Shown piece after piece: positions 1 to 15,072 of a DNA stretch of 64,000 bases. The position numbers and the translations under genes are program-made. How positions within the stretch are numbered: position 1 is the first letter of the stretch; the number at the start of each line of letters is the position of its first letter. This DNA is from Trebouxia sp. TZW2008. Lineage: Eukaryota; Chlorophyta; Trebouxiophyceae; Trebouxiales; Trebouxiaceae. The stretch is taken from positions 248,001 to 312,000 of the forward strand of contig BDIU01000049.1 in NCBI GenBank assembly GCA_002118135.1, in the 5' to 3' direction. A model generated the notes under the pieces. The model did not search any database, was not told where the DNA came from, and saw only the letters and a program-made list of their open reading frames with translations.

Positions 1-45
1 CCAAGTAACAAATTCCCAACCTAACATGCACAGGCAATTGCTCAC

Positions 46-326
46 CTCCAAATCAGCCATTTGAGTTTCTAGCTGTGCTCGTGTAGGGTTCCCGCTGCGG
101 GTGTAGTCATAGGGCCCATTGGTAGTGGCTGACGGCTGCCCGAAGGTGGCAGTCTGATATAGTGGCGGACTGACTGCCTCATAAGGGTCGTCACTGCTGT
201 GTGGCGGGTGCAGCAGCTTTGTGGAAAGGTGACGCCGCTGTGCTGTTGGCTGTTGTGCTTGCAGCGCCTGCTGCTCCTGCTGCTGCTGGCTTTGCACTTC
301 TTCCTCAAACTGCTGCTGCTGCTGGC
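46..326 (-). CDS. Cystathionine beta-lyase, early exon (gene continues off left edge)
   Basis: This exon encodes the start of the fold-type I PLP enzyme domain of the Cys/Met metabolism family. The segment DPYEAVSPPLYQTATFGQPS followed by NGPYDYTRSGNPTR is the typical N-terminal block of plant and bacterial cystathionine beta-lyases, which cleave cystathionine to homocysteine in methionine synthesis (plastidial in plants). The exon begins after a GTAG acceptor at 327-330 and ends at a GTGAGC donor just below 46. It opens with a poly-Gln stretch (five Gln, then QSQQQQEQQALQAQQ) not expected in the family, just before the catalytic domain. The PLP lysine and the rest of the enzyme lie outside the window. 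Cystathionine gamma-synthase or methionine gamma-lyase are alternatives, but the TATFGQPSA/NGPYDYTRSGNPTR form fits beta-lyase best. Confidence 0.8.
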
Positions 327-377
327 CTACAGGTCACGCACACATGCACAAGTCAGTAAATGAGTTCATCGTATCCC

Positions 378-556
378 ACAGTGCTGATACAATGGTGCGC
401 TGACTGCCTCATAAGGGTCGTCACTGCAGTGAGGCGGTTGCAGCAGTCTTGTGGAAAGGTGACGCCGCTATGCTGTGGGCTGTTGTGCTTGCAGTGCTTG
501 CTGCTCCTGCTGCTGCTGACTCAACACTTCTTCCTCAAATTGCTGCTGCTGCTGCC
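378..556 (-). pseudogene. Tandem broken copy of the cystathionine beta-lyase exon
   Basis: A second copy of the exon at 46-326 lies about 230 bp upstream in the transcript direction. It keeps a CAG acceptor at about 557-559, the poly-Gln start and the stretch SDDPYEAVSAPLYQ. It carries an in-frame TAG at 468-470 and loses similarity after LYQ, before the TRSGNPTR block. It would terminate the protein if spliced in, so it is probably skipped. Confidence 0.75.
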
Positions 557-673
557 CTGCAGGCCACGCACACACTCACAAGTCTCCGAATGAGCTCATT
601 CAATCAGGTCTAGAATGCTGTGGACTGATGCGCTTGCAGCGCTTGCTGCTCCTAAGGTGTCATTGCAGCCCAC

Positions 674-1094
674 CTGTGATGTCAGCAGGCATGGCTCCGG
701 AAGGACCTGCCACTGCGGCCGCCCCAGACTCTTCTTCAGCCCGCAGCCCTGCTGTACTGCTCAAATCCCCGTCCGAGGCTATGCTTGTGACAGCTGGCAC
801 TGTGTTTCCACCAAGCGCACCACCATCACCACCGCCAGGCACTCGTGCAATGCCCTGCAGCCCACTGCTGCTACCATTGCTACCTGCTATGCTGCCACCG
901 CTGGCTGCCTCTCTGTGCAAGCCTGCTGTATTGCTGATGCTGGGTCCACTGCCAAGGTTTGGTTCTGGGCAGTGGCCACTGCTGCCCAAGCTGGCTGAGC
1001 TGCTGCTGGATACACTGCCAAGATGAGATTTCTGATTTTGGCCATCGCTGCTAGTCAAGCTGCTGCCGCTTGTTGAAGCAGCACCAGAATGCAT
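674..1094 (-). CDS. Ser/Gly-rich coding segment upstream of the beta-lyase domain
   Basis: An open frame rich in Ser, Gly, Ala and Thr (for example SSSSSASLGSS and AGSNGSSSGLQG) ends at a plausible donor, ATCACAG followed by GTGGGC, at 674. Its phase (one leftover base) joins correctly to the intact beta-lyase exon at 326. The Met at 1094 is the first in-frame ATG if this is the beta-lyase N terminus. The segment is poor in basic residues and does not look like a classic plastid transit peptide. The same frame stays open upstream through the copies of the dehydrogenase terminal exon at 1262-1345 and 1435-1515, so it could instead be a linker in a read-through fusion. I do not recognise a domain. 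Confidence 0.45.
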
Positions 1095-1254
1095 CTCAGG
1101 ACCAGTCAGTGTGTTGTCAAGTGTGTTGTCAATGCCAGGAGTGGTGCTGGTGACTGTTGGTGAAGTGCTGCTGATGGAAGCTGCTTCAGGGGTGATGCTG
1201 GTGATGGGGGGGTGGCGAAGGGTGGAGGCAGGCTGGGGAGTCATTTGGGGTGGC

Positions 1255-2262
1255 CCAGCTGCTGCCATGTCTCGAAGGCCTTGGTACAAGGATCTTGGGA
1301 TGTCTAACTTGCCAGAGAGCAGCCGCTTCTCTGCATCAGGTACACAAGCTGTCAACAAGCTTTGCTCAGACACAGAATCACATGCTGTTGATGGGCGGGT
1401 GGGGGGAGGGTGGATCTTTTGGGGTGGCCCAGCTGCTGCCACGTCTTGAAGGCCTTGGTATGAAGACCCTGGGATGTCCATCTTGCCAGAGAGCAGCCGC
1501 TTCTGTACATCAGGCGCACAGGCTGTTAAAAAGCTTTGCTTAGACACAGGATCATACGCTAGTGACGGGGTTGTGGGGGGGGGGGGGGGAGGCAGCCTGG
1601 GGGGTCTTTTGGGGTGGCCCAGCTGCTGCCATGTCTTGAAGGCCTTGGTATGAGGACCCTGGGATGTCCATCTTGCCAGAGAGCAGCCGCTTCTCTGCAT
1701 CAGGCGCACAGGCTGTTAACAAGCTTTGCTTAGACACAGGATCAAACGCTGGTGACAGGGTTGTGGGGGAGGGTGGAGGCAGCCTGGGGGGTCTTTTGGG
1801 GTGGCCCAGCTGCTGCCATGTCTTGAAGGTCTTGGTGTAAGGATCTTGGGATGTCTATCTTGCCAGAGAGCAGCTGCTTCTCTGCATCAGGCGCACAAGC
1901 TGTTAACAAGCTTTGCTCAGACACAGGATCGAATGCTGGTGATGGGGTTGTGGGGGAGGGTGGCCAGCTGGGGGATGGTTGGGGGCCCAGCTACTGCCAT
2001 GTCTTGCAAGCCTTAGTGCAGAGATCTTTGGATGTCTATGTTGCCAGAACGCAACCGCTGCTCTGCATCGAGCACACAGGCTGTCAACAAGCTGTGCTTA
2101 GACACAGGATTGAATGCTGGTGATTAGCGGGTGGGGGAAGGGTGAAGGCAACCTGGGGGTGGCTGAGGGCCGACTCAGCTGCTGCCACGTCTTGGAGGCC
2201 TTGGTATAGAGATCTTACGATGTCTATTGTGCCAGAGAGCAGCCATTGCTCTGCATCAGGCA
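1255..2262 (-). repeat. Six tandem copies of the terminal exon of the Ldh_2 dehydrogenase
   Basis: Units of about 180 bp lie at roughly 1262-1345, 1435-1515, 1622-1700, 1810-1890, 1990-2070 and 2180-2260. Each encodes a version of KRLLSGKMDIPRSLYQGLQD followed by MAAAGPP. Most have a GATGCAG acceptor whose phase fits the C-ending donor of exon 4 at 2771. The copy near 2000 has an early TAA, the copy near 1440 has a shifted acceptor (GTACAG), and those near 1650 and 1840 stay open about 20 codons past the block. The copy nearest exon 4 is used here as the default end. The block resembles the C-terminal tail of Ldh_2 enzymes, though that assignment rests mainly on phase and position. Confidence 0.65.
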
Positions 2263-5200
2263 TACAACCTACTGATACGCCTTACTGTGTCTTGATTGTT
2301 CAAGTCAGCTGCTGTTTTAGCAGCACTGATGGTTGCAGTGTGCCTTCAAGACTGCTGGAAGTTGCTTGTGTTTTGCATTGAAACATGAAGTGTCACCTGA
2401 CATACCCAGCAAACACACCTGCTACCATGTTGACGGTTCCGCCAGGCACTGCAGTATTTGCATGACGGTGCACAGGGCTGCAGAGGCGAAAGACATGATT
2501 GTAGGTAGGCAGCTGAATGTGGCCACATGGTACGTGGTTTGTTTTCAAAAGTTGAACTTCTTGCATTCTGATAGATTGTGGCACAACATGAGGACAACAG
2601 GATCTGAATGGTCAACGCTCTTGCCAGACACAAGATCCCACTAGCATGGAACATTATCTATACTGCCCAAGCTCCTCAAGCCAAGACTACCGTCAAGTTA
2701 TGAAACAAGACACCTGATCAGGCCTTTCAGAATGCAAGATGCAGCCTGCACGCATTGCCAAATAGCTTACGTGCAAGTCTGTTGCCCCTCTCTCCAGGCA
2801 GCATGATCTCAGCCACCCCGTCAGCCTTCCTAGCGCCTTTGACACGACCCAGCATCAGCTGCACTTTGTGCAGTATCTGCTTTGGGTCACCCATGATGGC
2901 TGGGTCCAGAGCAACCATGAGATTGCCCCAATTCTTGCTGCCCAGCTTGTCCTGGACCGCCCCACCAACAAGGGGCCCTGCTAGCAGCTCTATCATCAGA
3001 GCAATGTTGCTGCCCTTGTAAGACCTGTCAACAGCAGCAACACACTCGTCAGCTGCACATTATGCAGAAGCTGTTCTAGAACACCCATGATAGCTGGGTC
3101 CATTGCAATCATGAGATTGCCCCAATTCTTGCTGCCCAGTTTGTGTTGCACTGCCCCACTAACCAGGGGCCCTGCTAGCAGCTCTATCATCAGAGCAATG
3201 TTGCTGCAATTGTGAGACCTGCCGACAGCAAAGCAATATTGCTGCTGTTGTAAGACCGGTAAGTAATGGCAGCTCTACCATGCAGGCAAAAATGCTCTCC
3301 TCACAAGCCCAATTAAACAGTAAAGCAATCTTGCTGCCTTAGTAAGATTGCTCGACTGCAGTCAGATACTCAGCAACAGTCCATCTGCGCACACAAAGCA
3401 TGCCGTTTCTGACACAGCTGGCTTGCGCGCAAGTGCTAAGTGCTACGTGGCAAACTGATGTTTGGCAGTCCACACAGGTGTGGATGCTAGATGGAAGGGT
3501 ACTCAAATGACAGCTGCATGCAAGGCCAGTAATGAAGGACCTTTGCAAAGGCGCTTTTCAGTCAAAGCAACGGACTTGTGCATACTGTGAGTGCAAGGTC
3601 TGATTGCAAGCTTGCAAGTTCTCAGCAATGCAGCAAATCATCCAAGCAACTGCAAGCACAGATGTGTCACCTGTCAAAGACCCGGATGGACTCACCCTTG
3701 TAGATGGCAGCAGGGTTGAAGGTGGCATTGCTTGCTGCACACAGCAACCTTCTGCCCTGGTCAAACAGCTTCAGGCGTACATTGAAAATGCTATGAGTTT
3801 GCAGCTACACAATGACTGCAAGCACAAAAGTATCACCTGTCAAAGACTCGGATGGACCCACCCTTATAGATGGCAGCAGGGTCAGTGGTGGCAGTTCCGG
3901 CTGCGTCAAAGCCAATGTCATCAGCAACTTTTTGCCCTGCCCTGTCAGCTTCCACTAGGCCAAACCAGGAGGCAGCAGAAGTTGCCATATCCACCACAAC
4001 AGGTTCATCTTCAGCGGGAATGCCTATGGCAAAGGGGTTGGTGCCAAAGATAGCTTCGGTTGCACCGTGTGGAGTGACGTACTCTGGTGACTGTGACAGG
4101 ACAATGCCCACAAGATCAGCCTCAGCCAACTCCCTTGCCCAGAACCTACAGTAACAAGACACCCGTCAGACGACGCATCTCACAAGCAACTCTGCGCATG
4201 CGCTTTGGTCAGTTTGTGGGCAAGTGTGGAGTGACACGCTCTGCTGACCAAGTCAGGACAATGCCCACAAGATTGGCGACTGCTATCTCCCTTGCCCAGT
4301 ACCTGAATTAGCAGCAGCAGGGAACTTGTCAGCTTCATGTAGGTCAACCCTGGAGGCAGCAGAAGTTGCCCTGTCCCCTACAGCAGGTTCATCTTCACTG
4401 GGAATGCCTATGGCAAAGGGGTTGGTGCCAAAGATTGCTTCGGTTGCACCGTGTGGAGTGACGTACTCAGGTGACTGCAACAGGACAATGCCCACAAGGT
4501 CAGCCTCTGCTAACTCCCTTGCCCAGTACCTGCAGTATCAAGACACCCGTGAGACAATGCATCTCACAAGCAACTCTGTGGATGCCCTCTGGTCAGTTTG
4601 TGGGCAAGCGAGGAGTGACACACTGAGGTGACTGTGCCAGGACAATACCCAACAGATTGGCCTCTGCTAGCTCTCTTGTCCAGTACCTGCAGCCGCAGGA
4701 CACCTTTCAGGCAATGCCTCTCACAAGCGCTCTTTGAATGCGCTTTGGTCAGTTGGTGGGCAAGCGAGGAGTGACACACTGTGGGGACTGTGCCAGGACA
4801 ACGCCCACAACATCAGCCTCTGCTGACTCCCTTGCCCAGTACCCGTAGCAGCAGGTCATGTGTCAGGCAATGCTCGGGTGCTCATGTTCTGTGCTTCTGT
4901 GCAGAAAAGGGCTCTGTGCTGGGTCAAGTCAAATATAGTTTGGCTCTGAGAGAATGAACCACTGTCAGGTGAAAGGTACTTTGGCTCTGAGAGAATGAAC
5001 CACTGAACAGGCCCAGCTGGTTTGGAATGCAGCAGTGTAGAAGTAGAGGACTGGATGTGCACTTATACTGTTTAAGCTGCACACACACAATTTCCTTGAG
5101 CGTTGGTCGATTGATAGACACAGGTGACGCTTCTGTGGCAAGCAGTCAGGCGAGCATGAGCAGGTGCAATCTTGCTTTGATGCTTGCACCTGTTCCTTGC

Positions 5201-6043
5201 AGAGCTAAGCAGATAATGGTTTCTGTGTACTGGCATATTGCATAATAGTAAAGCTGGCTGAGTCATACCCAATGGCACCACTTCCAGTGGCTGTGTGATT
5301 TGTGCCAATAATTCCACAGCCGTGGCTCTTTGCTTTTGCCATGGCCAGATCCAGAGCTTTCTTCATGACAATGATGCCGGGGGAATGTCGTCCATTGATG
5401 ACAGCGGAGATGTCACTCTCTCTTTCGATGACAGGCTCTTGCTCATTAGGGAGTCTGTCTACGCCTTTGGTGATCACTTTCACCATGTTGTTGCTGTTGT
5501 TGCGCAACTGAGCGTACAGTAGCACCTGCATTGCACAAAGTCAGAGCCACCTGATGCAACAGGACTTGAGCAACACACTCCTTAGCACCTGTGTTGAAAT
5601 GGTCAGTGTGCTGTGAATGTTGTATAGTAGGCTGAGACAAGGCTTGCAGCAAAGCTTCGCAAGCCAAGGTGCAGGAGGTGCAGTTGTACCTGGCTTGTGG
5701 TTTCAGCCTGTTCATCGGTGTACCCCAACGACTTGAGAGCGTCTTGACACAAGTGCAGAAGCTCGGCAATGGGTACTTCGACTGTTGTATCGGCATTCGG
5801 AGCGACACGGTCGACCATCGGGGCTGAGTGTGCCGTGGCGACTGTGAGAGCTGAGATCCCAGCCTTGCTTGAGCGGCCGGTTAGAGGCTTGAATTTGTTG
5901 CAACGACACCGCTGTGCCGCGTGCTGCCGATCGCGAAGCCCCCCTGTTTGTACCAACACCCTGCCGGCGATGGCACGGGGACAGAGGACTGTCGACAAGC
6001 GACCTGCCGGTATACTGATGCGCATACTCCGCGCACAATGCAT
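2084..6043 (-). CDS. Ldh_2-type NAD(P)-dependent malate/L-lactate dehydrogenase homologue, organelle-targeted
   Basis: The inferred exons are 5690-6043, 5269-5525, 3837-4145, 2771-3024 and 2084-2250, giving 446 residues with phases that agree at every junction. The family reduces 2-oxoacids with NAD(P)H and includes MDH of methanogens, ureidoglycolate and sulfolactate dehydrogenases. Visible family blocks are GRHSPGIIVMKKALDLAMAK, IIGTNHTATGSGAIGFWA (catalytic His region), IFGTNPFAIGIP, VVDMATSAAS and IALMIELLAGPL, then MLPGERGNRLA. The first 75-80 residues are rich in Arg, Ser and Ala and look like a chloroplast or mitochondrial presequence. The usual N-terminal Ser-His-Gly motif is replaced by NNSNNMVKVITKGVDRLP, so substrate and activity are uncertain. 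Exons 3, 4 and 5 all have tandem extra copies in flanking introns. The start at 6043 could also be Met 6025. Confidence 0.75.
3053..3352 (-). repeat. Partial copies of Ldh_2 exon 4
   Basis: The stretch 3053-3213 repeats the first half of exon 4 (IALMIELLAGPLVSGAVQ, then GSKNWGNLMIAMDPAIMG) with scattered substitutions, and loses similarity where exon 4 continues with the GARKADG part. Two shorter scraps around 3218-3262 and 3310-3352 repeat only the start of the exon (the SNIAL part). All lie upstream of the intact exon 2771-3024. The long copy is open but lacks the PGERGN block. Confidence 0.75.
3661..3777 (-). repeat. Copy of the 3' end of Ldh_2 exon 3
   Basis: This stretch matches 3830-3960, the end of exon 3 with its GTGATA/GTGACA donor, at high identity for the part encoding IYKGGSIRVFD and then decays. 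It lies in the intron downstream of the intact exon. On the plus strand both copies show the same run around CACCTGTCAAAGAC. Confidence 0.7.
4210..4850 (-). repeat. Four tandem copies of the 5' part of Ldh_2 exon 3
   Basis: Copies of the exon 3 start (WARELAEADLVGIVL, then SPEYVTPHGAT) occur at about 4231-4306, 4340-4527, 4615-4688 and 4771-4845, all upstream of the intact exon 3837-4145. The 4340-4527 copy is the longest and stays open through IFGTNPFAIGIPSEDEP, with VVDM changed to VGDR, and has a CAG acceptor. The others keep only the first 25 codons or so with substitutions such as SAERVTP. The spacing is 70-230 bp. Confidence 0.75.
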
Positions 6044-6956
6044 CGCCTACTTTAAGAGCGCTCCACGCGTCTGAACGCCATCGAATCGCGAGAGAGAGAG
6101 AGAGTAATTTTACATGCTTCAGCTAGACAACTATTTCTAAACTCGGGCATGCGCCACAAGTGGCAAACTCTAATTCAATCAACTGAACTGTGTGATTGTA
6201 TCATTGTAAGTCATGAGCGACAACAAAAACAAAACACGATAAGCAAAAAAGTCGATATCAATCAAGTCGAAAGTGTGCAGGCACACGAGGGAGTGCCCTC
6301 TGACAGTTAGGTCTAAATTTGAACATGACCAGCTGTTGACCTCTTCTCAATTTTTTTGCTTGTTGCACAAGGCAATTTGCTTGCCTCTTGTGCGTGCCGA
6401 GGGACAAGTTCCCTGTCCATGCACTTGATGAATCTGATGCTTCGCTGACTTCACATCTGCTGCGACATTGTTACACTTCTAGCAATCAGACTACATACAT
6501 GTATAAGCCTGATGGCTTTCCAAGCTTTGCTGCATGTAATGCTTAGTGACTGTAATACTCAACGGATGTGGATGCCCGTCAAGCAGATACGCACAGGCAT
6601 GTATGCATGCTTTGCATTCGCAGATGAGCAAAGTCAAGATTGTTAGCCAGGAACGAGTTAAACGCTTGCAGCGCTTCAGACGAGCAGCTAAATTGCTGCA
6701 ACGTTAAGGAAGGCATCAACTTTTGTTCAGTCTTGAAGTCATCTGTTGAATGCACAAGTGACATGTGTACAATCAGCCAAAAGGCGGTTTGGCACAGAGG
6801 GCAAAACACAGTCTTACAGCAAATGCACAAGTTTTGAAAAGCACAACTTGACAGCTGTAAAGCAAACAACACAAGCCTGCATACTGCATGATTTTGAGAG
6901 ACCACATCACAAAACAGACAAGCAGCTGCGTAGTCTGACACCAGTGGCAAGATTCG
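6044..6956. other. Intergenic: LCB2 3' side and Ldh_2 upstream region
   Basis: No gene is seen here. It holds the 3' flank of LCB2 (-) and the promoter side of the Ldh_2 gene (-). A short GA/TC run lies at 6088-6104. The open frames at 6579-6976 show no family resemblance and no coding-like composition. Confidence 0.6.
6088..6104. repeat. GA/TC dinucleotide run just upstream of the Ldh_2 start
   Basis: About eight GA units lie some 45 bp upstream of the proposed ATG at 6043, in the 5' UTR or core promoter of the minus-strand gene. Such TC tracts are common in plant promoters; a role here is only possible. Confidence 0.6.
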
Positions 6957-12562
<5,606 letters not shown>

Positions 12563-13359
12563 GCTTTGGTCCTTGACAGGTTACCAGCTTCTGAAACTGG
12601 TCTGCCTCGAAGCAGCTGCTGTGAGAGCAGCAGTCACGATTATGCGTTCAAGTATATACACGTTCAAGTACAGGCGTTATCCGCTGATGCGTGCGTCCCG
12701 TTCCTGCTTGCGAACGTCGCAGCCATCAAGCTGTTATGCAATTCGAAGCCGTATTTGCCTCACTAATGGATGACTAACAGCCCCAAATACTTGTCAGCTG
12801 CAGTCCATGCACAAGCAAAGCGCAAAAACTTCAGACACAGGCCTGGGCTATGCGTATGCTGTTGAAGGCGCAGCGACGCAGAAACATGCTAAACGAAAAT
12901 CAGGGATGCAGAGGAGTTGCACAATGCTGTTCAGTATCATATATAGCCCATCAATGCAGTCAAGCAAGTATTGGTGTTGCCATTGCCACAAGTTGACCGA
13001 CTGGCATGGCAGTGGCATTGCACGATGCGGAGCCAGTCACCCTGATGCTTGATGCCTCTTCTTGATAAAGCAGCACCAGAATGGGCAGCTCTGAGCAGTC
13101 TGTTCTTCCTCTTCGTGCTTTGATGGTCACAAAGCATGATGCGGCGACATGCCATGCTGGACTGACATGCATTGTCGCTGCGTTACATCGAGATTGCTGT
13201 CAAACGAATCGTTACGCTTCTGAGACACTTGACGCCTCGAGTACATTCGCGACGAGCTCACAGCTAACCAGCGTCCATCTTGAGTTGCCATCAATCGCGC
13301 ACATTCCAATCCCGAGCAGAGTCACTTCACGAAGTACTTTGTCTCATAGAACAACAGCG
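12563..13359. other. Divergent promoter region between LCB2 and FAX
   Basis: About 800 bp separate the two start codons (LCB2 minus, FAX plus). No TATA box or other motif could be assigned with confidence. Open frames on both strands here have no family resemblance. Confidence 0.6.
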
Positions 13360-14246
13360 ATGCAATCAGCTCTGGGAGTACAGTGCCATGCAGTCCAGCG
13401 GCCGCTATCGGCGCCACAACGAGACCAAGTTGCCAGTCCACACTGCTTTGACCGCACACACAGTCAATCGGCGTTGTCCCTGCGTTCGAGGCGATCCGCA
13501 GTCCCTGCACAGACACGGCAAACCAGGAGATCCACAGCAATCAATTGCTCCAGCACTCCTGAGGCCCTGGCTAAGCATGCAGCAGAGCAAAGTGACAAGG
13601 TATTGGTTTGTGTAGCTAAATTGTTTGTGCGGAGGGCGTGATGTTTTGATTGCCAGAGCAAATTCCAAATGTATATGCAGATTCCAGAGAATGAGCAAGG
13701 ACACGCTGTCCTGCATGACTTCTGCATGGGGATTCCTTATGGAACCATTCTGATTGCAGCAGGTGTAGTCAGCCTGTTCTTTGGCGCTGGCCAGCAAGGA
13801 GTTGGCAGTGCTATTTCAGGCCTTGTGGTGCTGTTGGCATCACTTTTCAGCCTAGTACAGTGGAAACAGGGGCGACCTGGCAGCAGCATACGGGCACGTC
13901 TTACAACATCCTTTTCAGCAGGTCAGTCTTCATATGGTCATGTGCAAGATGCTGTTTGTCCAGGCAAACCAATCATGCTCACATCGTGCACGTATGAACA
14001 TCGGCAACAAGTTGTATGCATCAGGCTCAAAGATTGAACCTGCTTGTAGGTGTTACACTCAAGCTTGCATGGGATTCCTGGATATTACAGCAGTCTGGCA
14101 TTGCGGCTGTACCCAACGCAGTCACAGCTGGGCTGAGCTTGGCCATGTTCACGTTTCTGGCGTATAACGTCATTGCCGGTGGCAATCCCCCAAAGAAGGC
14201 AGATCTTGACGATACTCAGCCAGCAAAGTCAGCTGCTGCAGCTTAA
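13360..14246 (+). CDS. FAX/TMEM14 family plastid membrane protein (fatty acid export-like)
   Basis: Three exons are inferred: 13360-13599, 13657-13921 and 14050-14246 (TAA). This gives about 233 residues, or 225 if exon 2 starts at 13681; phases agree. The first 75 residues are rich in Ser, Arg and Gln and poor in acidic residues, as in a chloroplast transit peptide. The mature part has HDFCMGIPYGTILIAAG, then alternating hydrophobic segments (SAISGLVVLLASLFSLVQW; AVTAGLSLAMFTFLAYNVIA) and the closing GGNPPKK. That pattern, four short helices with a GIPYG start and a GGNPP end, is typical of plant FAX proteins of the TMEM14 (UPF0136) family, which export free fatty acids from the plastid inner envelope. 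Which FAX subtype it is cannot be told. No extra exon copies are seen here. Confidence 0.85.
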
Positions 14247-15072
14247 TATCATGACAAGACCTTTAGACTCTGTATGCCGTTAAGCTTTGGGGCAATGGAT
14301 ACAAGCCAACTTGTGGAACAGGACCCACAATGAGCACCTGGGGCATGACTTGTGTGATGCTTGCTGCAAGCACATTACAAGTCACAGCGCAAATGCACAA
14401 AGAGCTGCGCCTTGTGGCTTGCTTGTCGTCATGCTTGCTGGTGAACAGGCACATAGATGCTGATGAGCTCGCCTTGACACATGCGCTTAATGGTCAAGTT
14501 GTCCATGTTGTACAGCCTCAACGCTTCTGGCCCAGTGAAGTTCATGACAGATGCATGGGCACTTTATCTGCTGCCTGCACTCAATTGCACATTTACTAAA
14601 ATTTGCAGTAATTGTGAAAACTTGGCAGTGCTGCCGCATGGCACAAGCTCCCCCCTCGGGTGTGACCCTGAGACAGCTCGACAGCATGAATCTGTGAAGC
14701 ACAACCGACACCGCATCATGATAGTGGAAGGAGGGGTGCGGGGGAGGGTGCCCAGGGTCCTGGGGGCCATGACAAACGTTGTATGGATGCCAAGTCAATC
14801 GTTTTTGGACTGATACGCTGCTGCGCGAGGACAAGCCCGACACTTGGCTATCGCCTTGCGATGTTACATCGTTGCACGCCCGTGCATCGGGCCATGATCG
14901 CTCATTGCATTGGCGGCACAGCTCGTGAGTAAGCCATCAGCTGCTTTGCATGACAAAGCGCTTCTGCAAAATTTTCTGCGCTTTACACCTCGCAATCACA
15001 GTTTCGGCTGTATTGCTCTAGTTCTGGATCAAAGTTATCGCTCTCGACGTTGCGACGGAAGCATTTGTTGGG
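14247..15072. other. Intergenic between FAX and the giant gene
   Basis: It holds the FAX 3' flank and the upstream region of the 15073 start. Open frames at 14481-14843 on both strands show no coding character. Nothing else recognisable. Confidence 0.55.

Noticed and set aside
615..1026. Plus-strand frames at 615-1026
   Set aside because: They are complementary to the Ser/Gly-rich minus-strand segment, whose end phase fits the beta-lyase exon.
13081..13359. Upstream extension of the FAX reading frame to 13081
   Set aside because: The Met at 13360 starts a normal transit-like peptide; the 90 codons before it have no such character and would make an unusually long presequence.
14481..14843. 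Frames on both strands between FAX and the giant gene
   Set aside because: No family similarity, no splice pattern, and codon composition like the neighbouring noncoding DNA.
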